Of a stretch of 64,000 bases of DNA, positions 19,847 to 28,674 are shown piece after piece. The stretch spans positions 1,612,001-1,676,000 of the forward strand of contig CP102611.1 in the NCBI GenBank assembly GCA_041874755.1, written 5' to 3'. This DNA comes from Chitinibacter sp. SCUT-21 (GTDB lineage Bacteria; Pseudomonadota; Gammaproteobacteria; Burkholderiales; Chitinibacteraceae). The position numbers were made by a program, and so were the translations under genes. The notes beneath the pieces were generated by a model. That model saw only the letters and a list, made by a program, of their open reading frames with translations, was not told where the DNA came from and did not search any database. Positions within the stretch are counted from its first letter, which is position 1. Each line of letters opens with the position of its first letter.

Positions 19847-20952
19847 TGCTTAGACTCAAGTTGCGGTTCTGCGCGCAAACGTTGCGCCCATTGTTTGAGA
19901 ATGCGGCCTTGTGCGTAATGCTCGGCGCGATGCTCAATAAAATTTTGTAGCAGCAATGATTGCGATTGCTGGCGAATAATCAATTCAGCCAATGCGGTGC
20001 CGCTGGCTTCTTGCACGACAAAATCATCGCGGCGCGCGCCAAACAGCTCATATACCCCGCCCGCGTTTGTACTGACAACCAGCAAGCGCATTGGCATGGA
20101 CTCCAATACCACCAAAGGACACCCTTCAAAACCGGAAGTCAGCAAGAGCACATCGGCATGCGCCAAATACTCACTCACATCGTCTTTGCGACCAGCAAAC
20201 AGCACTTGGCTCTCCAAGCGCCGTGCTACAACCTGCGATTTTAAATCATCTTCCAGCGGGCCATCGCCAACAATGGTCAAATTCGCAGCAACACTGGCCA
20301 AATTGAGCGCGACCAAGGTATCAAGCCATAAATGCGGCTGCTTTTCTTCGGCAATGCGGCCTACAAACAAGAGGCGCAGCGGCGCATTGGACTCGCGTTC
20401 AACGCGAGCGGAAATCTCTTGCTGTGCGTCGACAAAATTAGGCAACACCGTCCAGCCCTCGCTTGGTGCCTGCTCTAACCAACGCGCCATTGAAGTGCGC
20501 GCGTGCTCGGAAACAAAAATCAGCTCTTTAAGCCGGCGATATACAAATTGGCACGCTTTGCGGTGCACAACGTTCATCCGCGCAAAAGCGTCGAGCTCAT
20601 AAAATGGCCCATGCACCCACGCGATGACGCGTTTACCTAAGCCGAGACTCGCAGCGAACGTCATATACAAGGGCAGCAAAAAAGTGCCGGCAATCAGCAC
20701 ATCATGTTCGCGCGCGATCTGCCGCGCCGCGCGCCAACCCGCCAGCCAAGTCAGTGGCTTTAAGGGCTGCCATTGGGATGATAAATCAACCACCTTGACC
20801 TTTTTAATCCGCGAGGCCCATAAATTACGCGAGCCGCCCAGCAGCACCAGCGTCACGTCAAAACCCATTACCGCCAGACCTTCACCCACCAGCACAGCAC
20901 AACGCTCAACGCCGCCCAAACCTAGATCGCGCAGAAAAATGGCGATTTTCAT
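19843..20952 (-). CDS. glycosyltransferase, GT4 family
   Basis: A 369-residue GT-B enzyme. It begins KIAIFLRDLGLGGVERCAVL (acceptor side) and has LLFVGRIAEEKQPHLW and GFEGCPLVVLESM, in which the GT4 E-x7-E spacing is kept. I chose the ATG at 20952 because it overlaps the upstream stop as ATGA, like its neighbours; the frame is open slightly further. Donor unknown. Confidence 0.87.
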   Translation of the reverse strand: MKIAIFLRDLGLGGVERCAVLVGEGLAVMGFDVTLVLLGGSRNLWASRIKKVKVVDLSSQWQPLKPLTWLAGWRAARQIAREHDVLIAGTFLLPLYMTFAASLGLGKRVIAWVHGPFYELDAFARMNVVHRKACQFVYRRLKELIFVSEHARTSMARWLEQAPSEGWTVLPNFVDAQQEISARVERESNAPLRLLFVGRIAEEKQPHLWLDTLVALNLASVAANLTIVGDGPLEDDLKSQVVARRLESQVLFAGRKDDVSEYLAHADVLLLTSGFEGCPLVVLESMPMRLLVVSTNAGGVYELFGARRDDFVVQEASGTALAELIIRQQSQSLLLQNFIEHRAEHYAQGRILKQWAQRLRAEPQLESKQ

Positions 20953-21950
20953 GGTTTCACCTTGCGCCACACATAATCCGACATCGCTAAACGTAGGCTT
21001 TGTTTGAGCATTTTTTTCCGTTCAGCTTTTGGTGGCGGCATTTGCAGCGCGAGTTTGATTGCGCGCGGAAAGTCAAAGACATTGACGCCTCGGCTGCGCT
21101 GCAGTGTATCGAGCCACATTTCGCCCAAAGCACCACGGCTTTCTGGGCGTAATGCGATTAATTGAGTAAAGAAATCAACCATCCAAGCCCATTCAGCATG
21201 CGTCAGAATGCGACTAGGCTCAGCCAGCTTGGCAAATTCAGCAGCCAAGGGTTGCAAGGCGACGGGTAAAGCGCTGCGCGCATACTGTTCGCGCACGCGT
21301 TGCGCGGTGATTAGTAGCGCGGCTTTTTTCGCCTGCGTGACCTGCCCCGCATGCGTGCGGTAATGCAGCAAAACATCGGGAACATTGGCAAAACGCGCCG
21401 ACGTTGTAGCCGCAATATGACACCACAAGGCGTAATCTTCGGCATGCGGTGCGTCGTCTGGATAAGGATTGGCTTTGAGCAAACTAGCGCGAGCCAAAAT
21501 CGACGGGTGCGCAATCGGGGTATTGAACAGCAAGGCCAACCGCACTTCAGCGTCGCTGACCGGCGTATGCCACTCGCCAGAACGCTCGCCAATAAAGCCA
21601 ATCCAGCTACCGCAAATATCAACTTGATGCTGGGCACAATAGTCAAGTTGCTTGACCAGACGGTCAGGCAAGCAAATATCGTCGGCATCAATCCGCGCAA
21701 TCCACTCGCCCTGCGCTGCGGCAATACCTTCATTGAGGCTAGCGATCAAACCGCGATTGGGGCGGCTAATTATTTTAAAGCGCGCGTCTTGCTGTGCAGC
21801 CGCTTGCAAAATGGCCAGCGTTTGATCGCTAGAACCATCGTCGATCGCAATACACTCCCAGTCCGTATGGCTTTGAGCAATAAGGCTATCAAGCGTTTGC
21901 TGCAGATACTGAGCAGCATTAAAACATGGCAACACAAAAGAGACGGTCAT
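20949..21950 (-). CDS. glycosyltransferase, GT2 family
   Basis: A 333-residue GT-A transferase: SFVLPCFNAAQYLQQTLDSL at the N-terminus, IDDGSSDQT for the nucleotide, and RIDADDICLPDRL as the metal motif. It is less similar to the two shorter GT2 proteins of the cluster. It overlaps the flippase gene by four bases, so it would be the first transferase translated after wzx. Confidence 0.88.
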   Translation of the reverse strand: MTVSFVLPCFNAAQYLQQTLDSLIAQSHTDWECIAIDDGSSDQTLAILQAAAQQDARFKIISRPNRGLIASLNEGIAAAQGEWIARIDADDICLPDRLVKQLDYCAQHQVDICGSWIGFIGERSGEWHTPVSDAEVRLALLFNTPIAHPSILARASLLKANPYPDDAPHAEDYALWCHIAATTSARFANVPDVLLHYRTHAGQVTQAKKAALLITAQRVREQYARSALPVALQPLAAEFAKLAEPSRILTHAEWAWMVDFFTQLIALRPESRGALGEMWLDTLQRSRGVNVFDFPRAIKLALQMPPPKAERKKMLKQSLRLAMSDYVWRKVKP

Positions 21951-23272
21951 CCTGCTGCGCCTCCTTGCGCATTCTGCTGAGCTAGCTGATGACGAATTTC
22001 GCGACTAATTTGCCGCGCCCTCCACCAAAACGCCAGCACAATAAATCCCTCAACAATCAGCACCGACTGCGCCGCACGCACGCCAGCTTCGTTTGAACCG
22101 GGCACCAAGACGCACATCAGCAGCACATTAAGCACACCGGCAGCGACCAGCACCCGACTAAAATAACGCTCTTGCCCGAAAACCAGTAAAGTTTGCTGAC
22201 CAAACACCAGCGACATGCAGCCAAGTAAAATCACTGGAGCAAACCAGACCATAATCGTTTGCGAATCGGCCAGAGCCAAAAATGCTCGCGATAAGCCAAA
22301 ATCAGCACCAAACAGGCTGACACTGATCGGCGCAAATACCGGCACAAACAGCGCCAAAGCCAGTGTCATCACGACTCCCACCCCAGTTTGAATCAGCAAG
22401 GCTTTGCGAATTAGCGCCAGCGCACCGGCTTTATCGTTCACGGCCAATTGCGCAATGCGCGGATACATCGCCTGCACCAAGGGGCCGATTAAACCCTGGG
22501 CGATATACACCAGCTTGCTGGCGGCGGCAAACAAGCCCACCTGCAGTGGCGCAGCAAACATCCCAAGCAATACCGTGGTGGATGTGGTGTATAAACTGGT
22601 TGAAATGGCCGACAGGAAAAACGGCCAACTGGCTTTGAGCGCAGCGCGCAGCTCGCCCAAGGACACCGCGACCCACATCGGACGCGCAATGCCCCAGCCC
22701 GTGCTCCACCATAATACGCCAGCCAAAATCTGCGGCATCGCCTGCAGCACCACCGCCAGCATCAAGTCTTGCGGGCCACTCACCCAATACAGCAAAAAGC
22801 CCAGCATCAGCGCGCGGGCAAACACCATCAGGCCAGAGGCGAGCTGCAGTTTTTCAAAGCCTTGGAAATACCACAAGGGAAATAAAACCGAGCTGGCGAT
22901 ATACAACTGGCTAACGATAAACACGTCGGCATGCGTACGCCAGCTATCAAGACTAAAGGTAAGCACCAGCAAAATCAGGCTGGAGGCGAGCATTAACGCC
23001 ACTTTTGCCCAGGTGACGCGCCAAAAAATTCGCGCCGCCGCCCTCGGGTCATCGCGCACCTGCGCCACATCACGCACGGCCGATAAATTAAAGCCAAAAT
23101 CAGTCAGCAATACGCCGTATTGGATGCAGGCAAAGGCGAAATTCATCACGCCAAAGCCTTCCGCGCCAAGCTGGACTAATAAAAAGGGGAAAGTAACAAA
23201 GGAAACGACGTAATTGAGGCCCTGTACCAAGTACAGTGCAAAAATATTCGCCCGCAATCGTGCATCAACCAC
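21947..23272 (-). CDS. wzx: lipid-linked oligosaccharide flippase (Wzx-like)
   Basis: A 441-residue MATE/MOP-superfamily membrane protein with about 12-14 helices. The opening FALYLVQGLNYVVSFVTFPFLL is typical of Wzx. It would flip the undecaprenyl-linked glycan to the periplasmic face. Translation starts at GTG 23272 behind a strong GAGGTGA ribosome site. It leads the glycan cluster and lies 77 bases downstream of the last gene of the MSHA-like locus on the same strand. No Wzy polymerase, Wzz or outer-membrane exporter lies beside it. Confidence 0.88.
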   Translation of the reverse strand: MVDARLRANIFALYLVQGLNYVVSFVTFPFLLVQLGAEGFGVMNFAFACIQYGVLLTDFGFNLSAVRDVAQVRDDPRAAARIFWRVTWAKVALMLASSLILLVLTFSLDSWRTHADVFIVSQLYIASSVLFPLWYFQGFEKLQLASGLMVFARALMLGFLLYWVSGPQDLMLAVVLQAMPQILAGVLWWSTGWGIARPMWVAVSLGELRAALKASWPFFLSAISTSLYTTSTTVLLGMFAAPLQVGLFAAASKLVYIAQGLIGPLVQAMYPRIAQLAVNDKAGALALIRKALLIQTGVGVVMTLALALFVPVFAPISVSLFGADFGLSRAFLALADSQTIMVWFAPVILLGCMSLVFGQQTLLVFGQERYFSRVLVAAGVLNVLLMCVLVPGSNEAGVRAAQSVLIVEGFIVLAFWWRARQISREIRHQLAQQNAQGGAAG

Positions 23273-23349
23273 AGCTCACCTCAAACCTGCCCGCACCTGC
23301 GAGTGCGCTTATTTTACGCTTTTCACGGCCTTTGCCTGTAACAGTATTG

Positions 23350-23631
23350 TTATTTTCCGGGCGACATAAATTGCTCGCCCGGCTTGGCGGCTTTGGGCGC
23401 AGGGGCGACTTTGCCATCGACCCAATGCGTTTTTTGCCTTGGCGTTTGTATTAGCCCGTTATACAACTGCGGCGTGGAATCGGTTTGCGGTGCTGGGCTT
23501 TCTGCTGCAGCACTAGCGGCGACGCGTGTAGAGCCTGTCGCTCTTTGCTCGCGTGTAAAAAATAGCGATCCCCAATCATCGGCCCAAGCCGTTGGCACAC
23601 ACAACAGACCACACAGCACAAGGCGGATCAT
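23350..23631 (-). CDS. small periplasmic pilus-assembly protein (PilP/MshK-like)
   Basis: A 93-residue protein with a signal peptide ending near AWADD. The region SLFFTREQRA, followed by a Pro-rich linker and LYNGLIQTPRQKTHWVDG, resembles the short PilP/GspC-type domain in which a beta-strand pair ends in a WVDG or WVNG turn. It overlaps the PilO-like gene by four bases and closes the MSHA-like locus, which fits an MshK-type role linking the inner-membrane complex to the secretin. Similarity is weak and rests mainly on position. A perfect 8-bp hairpin spans its last codons. Confidence 0.55.
   Translation of the reverse strand: MIRLVLCGLLCVPTAWADDWGSLFFTREQRATGSTRVAASAAAESPAPQTDSTPQLYNGLIQTPRQKTHWVDGKVAPAPKAAKPGEQFMSPGK
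23357..23382. repeat. hairpin overlapping the end of the MshK-like gene
   Basis: CCGGGCGA (23357-23364) and TCGCCCGG (23375-23382) make a perfect 8-bp stem with a 10-base loop a few bases before the stop codon. No T-run follows on the minus strand. It may stabilise the 3' end of the pilus transcript or mark the boundary with the glycan cluster. Confidence 0.5.
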
Positions 23632-24227
23632 TGAGCGGACTCTCTGTGCGGCGCAATACTGAGCCAGTCATAGCGGCAATCAACCTCGATGCCGTTGAGC
23701 TGCGGGTTTGCAGAACGGGCGAAACGGCATTCTTTAGCGACTGCACGACCTTTTTGCTGCGCCAACCATTCGGCAAAGGCTGAAATATCCCATTCATTGG
23801 CCGCCAGCCAGCGTACTTTCATTTCACTGGCATACAGCGCCACCTGATGCGTCGGTGTAGCGCCCTCTTTCTTGTGCTGTGGCGCAAAAGCGTAATCTAG
23901 CTGCCACGCTGGATGCGCCTGCTTTAACTGCGCCAAGGCTTCAATCCAATCAAGTCTATGTTCTTGACCTATGATGCCCAAACGCTGCAAGGTCAGGTTT
24001 TGCTGTTGATACTGCTGCACTGCTTGCCACTGCAGCTGCGCTTTTTCTGCCGACTGAGTCGTCTCCTGCAAGCGGCTACGCTGGGCGTGTAATTCAGCTT
24101 CGCTAAAGTAAACATAGATTTGTGCGATGAAAATGATCAACCCTGCAACTAGCATTGCCGCACCAAACCACAACAGTTGAACTCGAATTAAGCCCCAATC
24201 ACCCCGTTCAAACTGCGCAAGTTTCAT
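23628..24227 (-). CDS. PilO/MshJ-like inner-membrane assembly protein
   Basis: A 199-residue bitopic protein with a short cytoplasmic start, one membrane helix (about 19-41, LLWFGAAMLVAGLIIFIAQIYVY), a periplasmic coiled-coil of about 60 residues rich in Gln/Glu, and a small C-terminal domain. That is the PilO/GspM/MshJ architecture. It overlaps both neighbours by four bases. The family is inferred from layout and operon position rather than a diagnostic motif. Confidence 0.6.
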   Translation of the reverse strand: MKLAQFERGDWGLIRVQLLWFGAAMLVAGLIIFIAQIYVYFSEAELHAQRSRLQETTQSAEKAQLQWQAVQQYQQQNLTLQRLGIIGQEHRLDWIEALAQLKQAHPAWQLDYAFAPQHKKEGATPTHQVALYASEMKVRWLAANEWDISAFAEWLAQQKGRAVAKECRFARSANPQLNGIEVDCRYDWLSIAPHRESAQ

Positions 24228-25786
24228 AGAGCTCGCCCCGACGTCGCAGGCAATTGCAGCTCAATCACAAAATCGGCTTTTACCACCGCTTGTTCGGCGG
24301 CCGGTTTTATTTCTGATTCGGAACGTATATCAATCGGCCATTGCCGCACACGTACTTGGGCCGCTGGCCATTGTTTTAACGCCGCCTCCAATTGGCCAAT
24401 CTGCGCCAAGGCGGCACGATAAGCCAAGCGATTTTGCATACGCCCAGTCAGAACGATCGTTTGGGTCAACCATGGCGTTGCCACAACACCCTGACTAGGT
24501 ATCTGTGTTGGCGCATTATCCATAGGAGCATTAGTGACTATACCCACTTGCCACTGCACTTCATCAATCGTTAAGCTGGGATAATCCAGCAAAGTCATAC
24601 TCAAGCGACGTAAAGTGCTGTCCAACTGCGGCGCCGATTCAATATGATCGCGATAAAACTGTGCACTGACCTGCAATTGCTCGGGCGAATGAGCGCCAGC
24701 ATCATGCAATAGCGCCAAATGGCGACGCAACTGCTGCTGTACCAAAACTTGCCGCTGTGCGCCCATATCGAATTGCGCCTGTAGCTGCAAGCCTTGCAGC
24801 CAGGTCAACCCCGATAGTATCAGCGCCAAAATCAATATAATAATAGCCGCCCAAGACAAACCCCTGCCTAGTATATTCAGTTGATGGTATTTAAGTGCCT
24901 CAGTGGGCGCATACTGATTGGGCAAAGCGTAAGTCACCAGCATGGCGACCATCACATCGTGCCAACTTTGGCAGCCTTTAGGCAATTTCAAGCGTGCAGC
25001 CAGATCAGTCATATCGCTTTGAATATTGAACTGCACGTGCTCTGCCTCATCACCCATCGCAAGCAAAATTTCGCTGCGCAATTCGGCCAAATGGCTGTCA
25101 AACAAGGCCCAGATATGCAAAGCTTCTTCACGCGTCATTAAGCGTAAAGTACTCAAATATTGCCGAGCCCGAATCACCTCTTTGGCAATCATTTCTGCTT
25201 GGGTGAGCATACTGTTACGGGTATGAAACGTTCCCAAGCGCGAAAAACGTAAACCATGGCGCGTAAAATAGCTCTGCCGCAATTGCCCTGGTGAATTACA
25301 CGACATCACCATCAAATGGGCATGCTCTGGTTTTAGCCGTGCAATGATTTCTTGCGTGAGCAAGGCAACCGAATAAACGCCAAAAATCGGCGCTTTCACA
25401 ACGGCCAGATCGGCCAAAATTCGATCCAGTATTTCACGATGAGTGAGCGCCGAGAGCTGCAAAATATCCTGCCCGCCTTGCCGCCCCACCATGTGTATTT
25501 TGGCGCATCGGTATGGCGTTGCCCGATAATAATGTTCGAGCTTGCGCTGCAATAGCGACTGTTGATCTCGCCCAGATAAATGCGGTACGAGTTCATGCTG
25601 CAAATCTTCGTCGACCAAGTCGGTTAGGATGCCGTAACTAACGCCTTGATGCTGCAAAATCCATTCACGAAAATCGGCAATCCCGAGCTCGTTATGCGGA
25701 AAAAATGCTAGGGGCAAAGCACCTCGCTCGCTCCAGCAATAGGCCGACAAAGCGTCTTGATTGAGGAACAAAATGACTTTCTTCAT
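24224..25786 (-). CDS. PilM-PilN-like fusion (MshI type) of a pilus inner-membrane platform
   Basis: A 520-residue product starting KKVILFLNQDALSAYCW. The first 300 residues look like the actin-like cytoplasmic PilM/GspL domain in diverged form. A single membrane helix follows (about 315-335, AAIIILILALILSGLTWL), then a periplasmic PilN-like part with a Gln-rich coiled segment. I chose the ATG at 25786, which overlaps the mshG stop as ATGA; the frame continues upstream without support. In V. cholerae MSHA the mshI product has a similar role. Confidence in the exact family is limited. Confidence 0.6.
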   Translation of the reverse strand: MKKVILFLNQDALSAYCWSERGALPLAFFPHNELGIADFREWILQHQGVSYGILTDLVDEDLQHELVPHLSGRDQQSLLQRKLEHYYRATPYRCAKIHMVGRQGGQDILQLSALTHREILDRILADLAVVKAPIFGVYSVALLTQEIIARLKPEHAHLMVMSCNSPGQLRQSYFTRHGLRFSRLGTFHTRNSMLTQAEMIAKEVIRARQYLSTLRLMTREEALHIWALFDSHLAELRSEILLAMGDEAEHVQFNIQSDMTDLAARLKLPKGCQSWHDVMVAMLVTYALPNQYAPTEALKYHQLNILGRGLSWAAIIILILALILSGLTWLQGLQLQAQFDMGAQRQVLVQQQLRRHLALLHDAGAHSPEQLQVSAQFYRDHIESAPQLDSTLRRLSMTLLDYPSLTIDEVQWQVGIVTNAPMDNAPTQIPSQGVVATPWLTQTIVLTGRMQNRLAYRAALAQIGQLEAALKQWPAAQVRVRQWPIDIRSESEIKPAAEQAVVKADFVIELQLPATSGRAL

Positions 25787-26976
25787 CGCAATTGCCCTAT
25801 CGCATCGAAAATTGGCCCTAGCACCGACGACATAATCCACGCCAGCAGAAAACCCAATATCACCGTCATCGTCGGTTCGATCAAGGCATGAAAGCGCGCA
25901 ATCGATTCTTTGATATCCCGATCATAAAAATAGGACACATTGTGCAAAGCATAGTCCAATTGCCCGGTCCCCTCGCCCACACGCAGCATGCGCAAAACCA
26001 GCGGTGGAAATAGCCCGATGCGCTCAAAGCTGGCGCTCACGCCGAAGCCTTCGCGAATTTGCCCCTCAACTCGCAATAAGGCGTGGGCAATTTGCCGATT
26101 ATTGACGACGCCTTGCGTAATTCGAATGCAATCTAAAATGGGGATGCCTGCGGCATAGAGCAGTGCAAAACAATTGGCAAACCGCGCCAAGATGATTTTT
26201 TGCAAAATCGCCCCAAGCGCTGGCAACTGCAACAGCCAAGCGTCGCAATGTCGACGAAATCGCTCATCGACGACATAGCGCCAGCGCCCAATCAGAATCA
26301 AAGCGATGGGCAGCCCGAGCAACAACCACCAATAACGAATAAAGGCCTCTGAAATCCACAATAAAATCTTCGTACTCAGCGGAAGGGTTTGCTTCATGGC
26401 ACGCATGAACTCGAGCAATTGCGGCACCAAATACACCATCAAAAAACACATCACGCCGAAAACCACAATCCCAACAAAGGCTGGATACAGCAAGAAGCGC
26501 TGAGTTTGCGCGATGAGTTCATCCTGCCATTTCAGCGATTCACACAAACGGCCCAAGACCGCAGCTAGCTCGCCGCTTTCTTCTCCCGCCTGAATTAAAT
26601 GAATAATTAATGCATCAAACACTTTGGGGTGTGCGGCTAACGCTTGTGACAATTGCTGGCCACCCTCGATGTCCTCGATGACATTGGCGATGATTTCTCG
26701 AAAATGCGGAAGCTCGACGCTGTCACGCAAATCGCTTAATGCTTGCAGTAAGGGCACGCCTGCCCGGCTTAACTGCTCTAGATGAAAACAAAAGGTAATT
26801 AGCTCTCGGCGGGAGATAGTTTGCTTTGCCCACCATTCGCTTCGTCCAACTTCACCATGGATCAGCAACAAGCCCAGTCGAGACAATCTGAGCTCTAAAT
26901 CAGCTTGATTGCTGGCTTGCATCTGCCCACGCTGTATTTGTCCATCCTGATCGGCGGCGCGGTATTGAAAGCGCAT
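25783..26976 (-). CDS. mshG: type II secretion/type IV pilus inner-membrane platform protein (GspF/PilC/MshG family)
   Basis: A 397-residue polytopic protein. The soluble N-terminal part begins RFQYRAADQDGQIQRGQM, a clear GspF signature. Then come two homologous helical domains, each followed by membrane segments; FCFHLEQLSRAGVPLLQAL and FANCFALLYAAGIPILDCI are the repeated halves. The ATG at 26976 follows the mshE stop by two bases. It is the platform that the MshE ATPase drives. Confidence 0.9.
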   Translation of the reverse strand: MRFQYRAADQDGQIQRGQMQASNQADLELRLSRLGLLLIHGEVGRSEWWAKQTISRRELITFCFHLEQLSRAGVPLLQALSDLRDSVELPHFREIIANVIEDIEGGQQLSQALAAHPKVFDALIIHLIQAGEESGELAAVLGRLCESLKWQDELIAQTQRFLLYPAFVGIVVFGVMCFLMVYLVPQLLEFMRAMKQTLPLSTKILLWISEAFIRYWWLLLGLPIALILIGRWRYVVDERFRRHCDAWLLQLPALGAILQKIILARFANCFALLYAAGIPILDCIRITQGVVNNRQIAHALLRVEGQIREGFGVSASFERIGLFPPLVLRMLRVGEGTGQLDYALHNVSYFYDRDIKESIARFHALIEPTMTVILGFLLAWIMSSVLGPIFDAIGQLR

Positions 26977-26978
26977 AA

Positions 26979-28673
26979 TTAAGCCACCCGGTCCGTTAAA
27001 TCGACAACGCGGGCAATTTCGTCGAGCGAGGTCTCCCCCGACAATACGCGCCGACACGCATCATCGGCCAGCGGTCGAAAACCTTTATCGATCGCCAGCC
27101 GTTTCATTTCGCGCATCGAGGCTCGCAGGGCAATCAATTCATCGATATCCCCATCGACTTTAAGCAGCTCCATCACCGCGATTCGGCCTTTGTAGCCTTG
27201 ATACTCACACAGCGGACAGCCCACGGCGCGATAAATCGTGCGTGCGTGATTGATTGCCAACAGCCTTTGCTCAAATTCATCGCAGCTATAGGCTTGCTTG
27301 CAATGCGGGCACAAAGTACGCACCAAGCGTTGTGCAACCATACCGATGATATTCCCTGCCAATACATCGGGTAACACGCCAATATCGAGCAAGCGTGGCA
27401 AAACGCCGAGCGCCGAACTAGTGTGCAGCGTGGCATAGACCTGATGCCCTGTCATCGCAGCACGAAACGCCATTTCCGCGGTATCGCGATCACGAATCTC
27501 GCCGATCAGAATCACATCGGGGTCTTGCCGCATCATCGAACGAATACCGTTGGCAAAATCCATTTTGCTGATTTCATTAATTGAAGTCTGCCGAATCAAA
27601 GGCAGCGGATACTCGACCGGGTCCTCCAAGGTCATGATGTTCACATCAACCGAGTTGATGTGATTCAGGATTGAGTACAGCGTCGTCGTTTTGCCCGAGC
27701 CTGTGGGCCCCGTTAGCAAAATAATCCCTTCAGGGCGCGCGATCATCAGCCGTAATAAATCGAGGTGATCGTCGGCAAGGCCCAGCTGATCCAAAGGCAG
27801 CAGGCCTTTTTGCCGATCCAAAATCCGCAGTACGATGTTTTCGCCCCACGTACTCGGCTGGGCAGAAACACGAAAATCAAGGCCACGCCCCGAGAGCGTT
27901 AATGAAATCCGCCCGTCTTGCGGCGCACGGGTTTCGGCAATATTCATCGTCGCCAATACCTTCAGTCGCACCACCATCGCGGGCCAATAGGTTTTATGCA
28001 GCGCACGAATTTGTCGCAGCACGCCATCAATGCGATAGCGAATCCGCACGAACGATTGCTCTGGTTCAAAATGGATATCCGATGCGCCACGCGTCACCGC
28101 ATCCGCCAGCAAAGCATCAATTAAACGCACCACCGGCTGGCTATATTCACCCTCGGTCAACGCCACACTGGCGTAATCAATTTCGCCCGTCTCGATCTCG
28201 TTTAAAATCCCGTCAATCGATAGCTCAAAGCCATAATACTGATCGATCGCCCGTACGATATCCGACTCTGCCGCAAGCAAGGTATCAATATGATATTGAT
28301 CTTGGGTTTGTAGCCGAATTTGATCCAGCGCGAGTACATTATTCGGATTGGCCATCGCGACGGACATCCGCTGCGCGTCTTGATTTAAGCCTATCGGTAA
28401 GATCAAATAACGTTTAGCCAAGTCTTTCGGGATCAAACGAATAGCTTGCACATCAGCAATGACCCGCCCTAAGTCGACGCTATCGTGTCCTAAGTTTTCA
28501 GAGAGCGCTTCGCGTAAGACGTTTTCCGAAACAAAGCCCAAGGACACCATCAGTTTACCCAGTGGCACACCGGAGCTGCGCTGTTCCTGCAAAGCGATGC
28601 GTAGCTGATCGTCGGTAATCACGCCCTTCTCGATGAGTAAAGCACCTAGCGGTAATTTAGCTTTGGCGCTCAT
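26979..28673 (-). CDS. mshE: assembly ATPase (GspE/PilB/MshE family)
   Basis: A 564-residue hexameric ATPase that powers pilus or pseudopilus assembly. The N-terminal MshEN-like domain (about 5-60; LPLGALLIEKGVITDDQL) resembles the c-di-GMP-binding module of MshE. The Walker A GPTGSGKTT is at about 322-330, followed by an Asp box (TLEDPVEY), a Walker B-type DVILIGEIRD and the two His-box motifs (GHQVYATLHTSSAL). A zinc site is present as CPHC and CPLC. I chose the ATG before SAKAKLPLG because the frame upstream lacks a ribosome site. The c-di-GMP link is notable since a GGDEF-EAL sensor lies at 10-13 kb. Confidence 0.92.
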   Translation of the reverse strand: MSAKAKLPLGALLIEKGVITDDQLRIALQEQRSSGVPLGKLMVSLGFVSENVLREALSENLGHDSVDLGRVIADVQAIRLIPKDLAKRYLILPIGLNQDAQRMSVAMANPNNVLALDQIRLQTQDQYHIDTLLAAESDIVRAIDQYYGFELSIDGILNEIETGEIDYASVALTEGEYSQPVVRLIDALLADAVTRGASDIHFEPEQSFVRIRYRIDGVLRQIRALHKTYWPAMVVRLKVLATMNIAETRAPQDGRISLTLSGRGLDFRVSAQPSTWGENIVLRILDRQKGLLPLDQLGLADDHLDLLRLMIARPEGIILLTGPTGSGKTTTLYSILNHINSVDVNIMTLEDPVEYPLPLIRQTSINEISKMDFANGIRSMMRQDPDVILIGEIRDRDTAEMAFRAAMTGHQVYATLHTSSALGVLPRLLDIGVLPDVLAGNIIGMVAQRLVRTLCPHCKQAYSCDEFEQRLLAINHARTIYRAVGCPLCEYQGYKGRIAVMELLKVDGDIDELIALRASMREMKRLAIDKGFRPLADDACRRVLSGETSLDEIARVVDLTDRVA

Positions 28674-28674
28674 C

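Noticed and set aside
19997..20602. 201-residue plus-strand frame opposite a GT4 gene
   Set aside because: Fully inside a GT4 gene with clear motifs; Ser/Thr-rich shadow composition without any recognisable domain.
22404..23213. 269-residue open frame on the plus strand opposite the flippase gene
   Set aside because: It mirrors a well-supported gene, shows no domain and its composition is what an antisense shadow of a membrane protein gives.
15136..23272. The glycan cluster as a complete capsule or O-antigen locus
   Set aside because: No polymerase, chain-length regulator or outer-membrane exporter is present, so only a lipid-linked oligosaccharide pathway can be supported.
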